Assembly: GCA_016169945.1 (NCBI GenBank) | Contig: JADLSH010000026.1 | Span: forward strand, 62,001-126,000 | Length of the DNA stretch: 64,000 nt | Source of the DNA: Trachythela sp. YZ-2020 | Taxonomy: Eukaryota; Cnidaria; Anthozoa; Malacalcyonacea; Clavulariidae | Direction: 5' to 3' | Shown here: positions 58,420-64,000 of the stretch, piece after piece | How positions within the stretch are numbered: the stretch's first letter is position 1 | Layout: each line of letters opens with the position of its first letter | The notes under the pieces: model-generated | Database searches by the model: none | Told to the model about the DNA's origin: nothing | Seen by the model: only the letters and a program-made list of their open reading frames with translations | Position numbers and translations under genes: made by a program

Positions 58420-59899
58420 TGTTGAAATTTCATGTAATACATAAGATAGTTTTTGTTAAGAGAACACGTGAACTTGACACTTGCGAGGAGTATACTATAA
58501 ACGACTGTGATTTAAGGTGGCTCCCTACAGTTCTGTAAAACTACGTGTACTTTTCAGTAACTTTCGCTTTCAACCAAATTTTTATTAGATACACTTATGA
58601 CAGGGCAAAATGAACATTTCCACGAATGTAAAGAGGTCTTGGGCTGTCCATTTATGTACAAACAGGAATAGTGTTGGTGTTGCTATGGCAACCATAGTGT
58701 CTTATATTTTGCGCTTATATTGTCTAATTTCAGATTGAATCGAAAATATCTTTTTTTTCCTTCGGTCAATTTTTCTGAACTTTTTTTGGAAGATTTATGG
58801 TCCACAAAGAAATAACATATCAAAATTTGAAGGGTAGTTTACAAATAAGTTTTCGAGATATTTTGGAATTTCGATTACAGAGAAACTTATCTGTAGAATT
58901 TCTTGAAATTTGGATATATTTTTCTTCTTGCCTTGTTTAACAATTGTGCAAAGTTTTAAAAATTTTCACCGAAGGAAACACGAGAAAAACAGCTCGAAAT
59001 TTCAGTTGAAGTTGCTGACGTCAAAAAAAATCGACTCGACATGATCGCATTTTGCGCATGCGTCTGAATTATAATGCGTGAACAACACGAATTGAAACAA
59101 AATCAAACGAGTGTAATAGTGTATAGTTTTGTGCTTGGTTCTTTGTTGTGTATTTTTATTCCGATTTCTTGGCTTGTGCCAAATATTCTTTACTTGTTTG
59201 AGATGAAAATGCATGATTAATTACCATGGAAATAGAAATACTATTAATCCAACGTCTCTTCAATTTGTTTTGGTTGTTAAAATCGATATCGGTGTGACAA
59301 CTTTTCAAACATTCAAACAACATGTATTTTTCATAAGACAACTCGTATTATTATAAAACTGTCTGTATTGTAGTTTTTAATATGTCAAACATAACATAAG
59401 TTTCAAACTTTCAATTGCTTTGAAGACTATTATATTACTTTGACAGTCCTAGACTGCCTTGAAGAGAATATAATTAAAATATAATTTCAGATTTTTTAAG
59501 TCAATGCAAGTTTTTTTAAGTCGAAGATTTTGAACATTATAAAGGATAATACTGAACATATATAGGTAAAAACACACTAAAAGAAAGCTTAGAAACTGGT
59601 TAAAAACATACGTACTGTTTAAATTTCAAAGATTTACGATTATAATGAAAAACTTGTGGTTTCTTCGCTATAAAGTCTCCGAAAATAACTTCCCGCGGCT
59701 TGTTTCAAAATTTCTGCCGGGTCACGAAGAATCCGCGCGAGGAGACGTCTGATCTATATAGATCGTGTTTCAAACTGTACTATAACTGTAGGGAGCCACC
59801 TTAACTGTGATTCACGTTTATTTATTAAAGACTTAAACTTTGTCTGTGACAGTGACTTTCTTAGGAGACGTAGCGACTCCAGATCGTACGTTTTCGACA
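58420..59899 (+). repeat. 3' LTR, interrupted
   Basis: The LTR halves 58420-58515 and 59805-59899 (one copy of TTAA duplicated) flank a 1285-bp transposon. There is one substitution against the 5' LTR (T at 58428 for C at 52573). Confidence 0.93.
58516..59800. mobile_element. TTAA-specific DNA transposon nested in the 3' LTR
   Basis: 17-bp inverted ends GGTGGCTCCCTACAGTT, with TTAA at 58512-58515 and 59801-59804. The 5' LTR shows the empty site (GATTTAACTG). No transposase frame, so non-autonomous. It is a different family from the AGGACATTGG elements at the left but has the same target. Kolobok-like or piggyBac-like. Confidence 0.85.
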
Positions 59900-59903
59900 T
59901 TAT

Positions 59904-60772
59904 ATAGTATTTTATACTCATGTATAATTTGTATAATATGTATAAATGTATTTTATTGGTACAATAAAAGGAAGTTAACAGGGAATTAAGATTCGTTTCC
60001 GGTGTATTAATGGATGGAAAAAGTGGGTGTGTAAGGGTTGACTATATGATAATTAGTCGTTATCGAGCTGTGCACACAGTCGCTCTAAGCTTCCCACCCA
60101 GGATTCTCCCGCCCCTTGTTGTCGAATTTCTTTTCAAACTTGTATTGCATGCTTAGCTCATCTCAATATTACTCGGTGTTGATGGTGTCCATGTCCAAGG
60201 CAACAAGATCGTGGAGGTTACCCTGATGACTGGTTTGGTAATTAGCTTATTTTTCATAATTCTCCGTCTCTTACGGATGACCAGTTGCTATTTAGGATGG
60301 AGGAGGTACCATGGGTTGGGTAGGGATTATATTAATCCCTATGCTGGTGTTGGTGCTTGATTATTAATGCTGATGCATCGCGAACAGCCATCTTAGTATA
60401 GTATAATTGTATATATTAAAATGTAGTGTTACTGGTCAAGCGTGTCTTGATATCGTATTCAATGTTAACATCACTTTGCAAACCTACACGGAACTACAAA
60501 AAAATTCAAGGACTTTTCCAGATTATGAAAGGAAACATTTTCCAGTCTACTTTTTGCACTACATTTTACTGAAAAATCTCCTATTTAAACATGTTTCAAG
60601 TGTTATCAACACAGCTAAAGAAAATCCTGGATTTCAAAGACCTCTAATACTCTATTAACTTTCAAGGACTTTACAAGCATGGAAATCTATTTTTCAAATT
60701 TAAAGATTTTCCAGGAATTTGAAGGACTGTGGGGCCCGGTTTTACCGATAAAAAACTAAATTTCTGACTTAC
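59904..60772. other. intron sequence without recognised exon
   Basis: Continuation of the SANTA-gene intron beyond the BEL element. A short open frame at 60407-60658 is not convincing. Confidence 0.45.
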
Positions 60773-60906
60773 CTTTTTCAATCATACCATTTTCATCAAT
60801 TTCTCCAAGGAGATAATACAATGTCCCCTTTATACTTCGAACTACGTTTGTAGAAATTCTGTCACATATCACTGACGTTCTCCAACTTATGTCTGGAGGA
60901 TCGCCG
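60773..60906 (-). CDS. MIS18BP1-like: MIS18BP1/KNL2-like, central SANTA exon
   Basis: 134 nt between acceptor TGTTTAG and donor GTAAGT. The first base C completes Ser (AG|C) with exon 61091-61018, then GDPPDISWRTSVICDRI and STNVVRSIKGTLYYLLGEID. The pattern W-x-(S/T)-x-x-I-x-x-R-(I/V)-x-x-N...(T/S)-x-x-G-x-x-Y-x-L-x-G is the SANTA core. The final G is phase 1 and is completed by exon 52415-52328 on the other side of the retrotransposon. Loss of the gene would impair CENP-A loading in the family as known; whether this allele still splices correctly cannot be told from sequence. Confidence 0.85.
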
Positions 60907-61017
60907 CTAAACACAAACAATTTCTATTCAAGAAACGGTACAAAAGCGGCCGCTAGGAGACAACTTCAAAAATTTAGAGAGAAAAAGGTTCAAAACGGAT
61001 ATATCTGAAACGAATAC

Positions 61018-61091
61018 CTTCTTTGACCTTCAACAATAATTTCTTTATCGTTTACAATTTTTAAAGACCATTTCAGCAACTCTTTCTGCTT
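61018..61091 (-). CDS. MIS18BP1-like: MIS18BP1/KNL2-like, first SANTA exon
   Basis: 74 nt between acceptor TCTTTTAG and donor GTATTC. Reads KQKELLKWSLKIVNDKEIIV then EGQR and two bases (AG) of a split Ser. The start of SANTA domains has this form: L-x-x-W-x-(L/I)-(K/R)-(I/V)...(I/V)-x-V-E-G. Phases match both neighbours. Confidence 0.75.
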
Positions 61092-61422
61092 CTAAAAGAG
61101 AATTAACCCTTTATACGGCAATTGTAAACCCCAGCTATAAACAGATGCCTTTATTCTACCTCCAGGGTCATTTAGTCCTGTTGTACACAATTACCTTCGC
61201 TTGCATCTAGAGCTTAACATTTGCAGATAAAAACGTTTATCTATGCTCTATGATCACGCAAAACTTCAAGACAGGTTTTAATCTCATCAGCCCCACACTG
61301 ATGGGCTGGACTAATTGAAATATTGAAGTTTCATCATGTTAGAAATCAATAGACAATGTTTTTACCAGCTATTGAAAATACCACAGAAATATTATTTAAT
61401 CTCTCTTATCGCTGATAATCCT

Positions 61423-61745
61423 TTTGGTATTTCCAAGGAGATATTTGAGATTTCAAGGAGATCTTTGGAATTTCCAAGGACATCGACGGAATTTACAAGG
61501 AGGTTTTTGGGATTTTCAAGGAGATTTTTGGGATTTCCAAGGAGATTTTTTGGATTTCGAAAGAGATTTTTTGGATTTCCAAGGAGATTTTTCGGATTTC
61601 CAAGGAGATTCTTGGGACTAGCAAGATTTTTTGGATTTCCAAGAATATTTTTGGGATTTCAAACGAGGTTATTGGGATTTCCAACGAGATTTCCAAAGGT
61701 TTTTTTTTTTGGATTTCCAACAAGATTTTTGCGATTTTCAATGGA
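61423..61745. repeat. 21-bp minisatellite
   Basis: Unit TTTCCAAGGAGATTTTTGGGA and variants, about 15 copies. Because 21 is a multiple of three, open frames run through on both strands (FPRRFLG-type heptads); these are not taken as genes. It lies in the intron between exons 63013-62837 and 61091-61018. Confidence 0.9.
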
Positions 61746-61799
61746 CTCAATGGGATCATTAGATTTTTTAGATTTATGCGGGAATGGTTAAGATTCTTA

Positions 61800-61850
61800 A
61801 AAAATAGGTACGCTAAGCGTACATGTATCTGCTCATGGTGATCCCACTGT
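61800..61850 (+). repeat. direct repeat with 62456-62506
   Basis: AAATAGGTACGCTAAGCGTAC and the following GTATCTGCTCATGGTGAT recur at 62458. Between and after them, 62300-62345 plus 62440-62460 recur as 62528-62604. A nearby word TATCTGCATTCGCAGATA is a small hairpin. Confidence 0.75.
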
Positions 61851-62044
61851 TGTCATGAAGGAGTAATATTCAACCATACGCAATTTCGTAATTACGGGCG
61901 CCATTTTGCGAAGGGGGCAAACACAATAAAGCAACAATAGCAAGACTCTAGGGACAAGTATTCCCATTGGGACGAGGTGTATATAGTTACTACACAACGG
62001 CTGGCAGAGCCAAGCCGTAGGTTTAATATGCCCCGGTCTGTTTT

Positions 62045-62068
62045 CTTCGTCGTCGTCGTCGTCGTCGT
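62045..62068 (+). repeat. TCG trinucleotide microsatellite
   Basis: Seven to eight TCG units. Confidence 0.9.
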
Positions 62069-62836
62069 GGCTTTTGACTGTTTAAGTGTTTAGTTTGATA
62101 GTTTCTCCTTCAGAAATAGAACAACTATATTTGAAATTGGCCACATACTTTAAAGCATTCGTTCTAGTCGATACTTTCGTATTGAAAACCTTCGTATTTC
62201 CACGTTTTTATATGAATTAACGACGTTTTGTCAATTTATCTTGACATTTCAAAACATAAGCGCCATGTTGAATTTAAAATCTAGCCTGCGAACAGGAAAA
62301 TTGAATGATGTAATGGCCTTGGGGAACATTACGTCATTGCATTGTAAGCCACTTGCTGATTGGTTATCAATTTAAATAAGCTCGTCGCTGAATGGCTACA
62401 AGCCAACAGCCAACAGCTAACAGCACGATGGCAATATATCTGCATTCGCAGATACAAAAATAGGTACGCTAAGCGTACATGTATCTGCTCATGGTGATGC
62501 CAGCGAACAGGAACATTGAATGATGTAATGGCTTTGGGGAACATTACGTCATTGCATTGTAAGCCACTTGCTGAGGCAATATATCTGCATTCGCAGATAC
62601 AAAAAGTAGGATTTTAAGAAAAAGTAGGATAAAGTACGAAAGAAAGTGTGAAAGAAAAGTAGGCGTGTGAAAACAAAGTAGGAAAAGTAGGATGGCAAAA
62701 AAGCCTGACTAAATCACATACGACAGGAGGAAAATCGGATGCGGCAAATCGGATCGTGTGAACATGCTTTTAGATGCAAACAACGGTAAACAACAAGCTG
62801 GACACTCTAGGCTCCGTTTAAAGGATAAGCAAATAC

Positions 62837-63013
62837 CTGCTCTTCTTGAAGAACACTATAATATTTTTCAACGTTTCGAAAAACTTCCGAAACTTTGCTT
62901 TCGCATTCGGAAAGAACTGTTTCAGATATTATTGGTTCATCACAATCGCACAGAGATTCCTCGAATTTCTCTTCAGTTTCTTGCCTTCTTTCATCAGGAG
63001 GAGCATCAATATC
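62837..63013 (-). CDS. MIS18BP1-like: probable upstream exon of the MIS18BP1/KNL2-like gene
   Basis: 177 nt, an exact 59 codons, between acceptor CTATTTAG and donor GTATTT. Acidic sequence DIDAPPDERRQETEEKFEES and then SECESKVSEVFRNVEKYYSV ending LQEEQ. Both ends are phase 0, compatible with joining directly to exon 61091-61018. Low-complexity acidic residues carry no family signature, so assignment to this gene rests on strand, phase and place. Confidence 0.5.
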
Positions 63014-64000
63014 CTAAATAGAATGGAAATATAGTTTAAAAAAACGATAGTAGAAGACTAGAGGTGTGCCAAAGAGCTGGCTGCCAATGCTTTGATTATG
63101 ACATATCACACTTTATTATGTCTGTAACTCACAGCTGGAACACTGTGGAAGCAGGGGGAAGAGGGGGGGAGGGAAGGGGGGGCTAAATAGCTAGTGGGGT
63201 ATAGAAGTCTGAGGCCACCGAGGAATTGTTTACAAGAATACTGCTGACAATAACCACAACTTTGTACTCAGGCCCTTTCCTTAGGAGCATAGGGGGGACC
63301 ATAGTATATCTGCATGTGTATATCTAACATGCGTTTTTGTGCATTATATGATTGGGAAATTCTGAATTTCTTTTGAAGCTAACTGTCTGTACCTATAGCC
63401 CGACCCACTCGGACCTCCTGGCCTATCATAGGACTTTACATCTAGACATTTTAATATTTTGTTTAATATAATTTTATTTTGTATAATATATATTTAGTGA
63501 GGGGTGCATGCACCTGAAACCCCCTGCAGGTGTTGCAGTTACAAGTCAGTTCATATCAGGACTAGTCCCCTCAGTGAAACAGACATGTGGCATTTCATTT
63601 ACATGGAATGCACACCCTGATTTACAACAGGTAGCAACAGCATGTTGTCACAGGCATAGTGTCAGTATATCGAGTGACTTTCCATATTACTCTGATTCCC
63701 GAAATTACATCACAAGGATTAGGATTAGGGTTGACGTTAGGATTAGGATAAGAGTTAGGATTAAGATGAAGTTTGTATTAAATTTCAGGTTGTTTATTTA
63801 ATATGGAAATTGAGCCAGTATATCCATTATACAGGTCACATAATTCCAATAGGGGTTGTTAGTTATGGTTGCATGCTAAACACTTTAAAGTATGGTAGGT
63901 AAAGCTGATCACTAACGACTAAAGAGTTTTGTTTTTATGTTTTAACATTTTTTTGCCCGTCCCCATTCAAAAATAGGACAGGCCTCTGGCTAAGCCCATA
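63014..64000. other. mostly unassigned; one possible plus-strand exon
   Basis: 63530-63630 on the plus strand lies between CCCTGCAG and a GTAGCA donor and reads VAVTSQFISGLVPSVKQTCG then ISFTWNAHPDLQQ; I do not recognise it. A G-rich tract is at 63148-63182. 63718-63770 is a degenerate TTAGGG-like run (AGGATTAGGATTAGGG). Confidence 0.3.
63718..63770 (+). repeat. degenerate telomere-like repeat
   Basis: TTAGGATTAGGGTTGACG and further GTTAGGATTAGG words, similar to the CCCTAA-like patch in the dynein units but on the other strand. Confidence 0.55.

Larger units (their letters stand above)
52565..59899 (+). mobile_element. BEL/Pao LTR retrotransposon (with nested TTAA element)
   Basis: TGTTGAAA...TTCGACA LTRs, a TTAT duplication at 52561-52564 and 59900-59903, a primer-binding site, gag-pol in BEL order (gag, protease, RT, RNase H, integrase) and a purine tract. 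It sits in the antisense direction within an intron of the SANTA-domain gene. Without its 1285-bp nested insert it is about 6.0 kb. The two LTRs differ at only one base over 191 bp, so the insertion is recent. Confidence 0.93.

Noticed and set aside
61336..61791. 151-codon frame with FPRRFLG-type repeats
   Set aside because: The 21-bp minisatellite keeps any frame open; there are open frames on both strands and no start or splice context.

Overview
This is animal genomic DNA that is AT-rich, intron-bearing and very dense in transposons. A marine invertebrate, most likely a cnidarian, fits best. The grounds are the mix of repeats: tRNA-derived SINEs with a conserved central block, CR1/jockey-like LINEs, a BEL/Pao element, a Polinton/adintovirus remnant, a DIRS-like gag fragment and many foldback MITEs. 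The species call is an inference. Most of what can be read as protein is transposon or pseudogene. Several host genes are visible only as exons joined across phase-compatible splice sites.

Layout. 1-1270: 3' end of a LINE. 2123-11302: a TTAA-flanked DNA transposon of about 9.2 kb, swollen by nested insertions (a large foldback, SINE, Tc1 fragment, 653-bp direct repeats and two LINE copies). 11774-13526, minus strand: the end of a conserved host gene of unknown function whose last exon is split by an 1189-bp foldback element with 9-bp target duplications. 13618-15729: a second, compact copy of the same TTAA family. 16171-16255: tRNA-Leu(UAA). 16494-20143: a frameshifted Polinton/adintovirus-like block with a small Cys-rich protein, GRF zinc-finger protein, Bcl-2-like candidate, chromodomain integrase and virion-type proteins. 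20151-24224: MITEs, a DIRS-like fragment, a LINE remnant and local duplications.

24225-48682 is a tandem array of about 3.6 copies of a 6.8-kb unit. Each unit holds minus-strand exons of the tail and linker region of an axonemal dynein heavy chain (DNAH9/11/17 class) with introns kept. All units share the same frameshifts, an internal exon deletion and a missing exon, so the source fragment was already dead when it was amplified. The units are nearly identical, so a recent duplication or an assembly effect must both be considered.

48683-64000: a minus-strand gene whose exons (63013-62837, 61091-61018, 60906-60773, 52415-52328, 50596 onward) encode a SANTA domain, the hallmark of MIS18BP1/KNL2, the centromere licensing factor. 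A 7.3-kb BEL/Pao retrotransposon (52565-59899) sits inside the intron that splits the SANTA domain, in the opposite orientation. Its 3' LTR in turn carries a 1285-bp TTAA transposon. The window therefore records host genes invaded by elements that were themselves invaded, and target-site duplications allow the order of events to be read.
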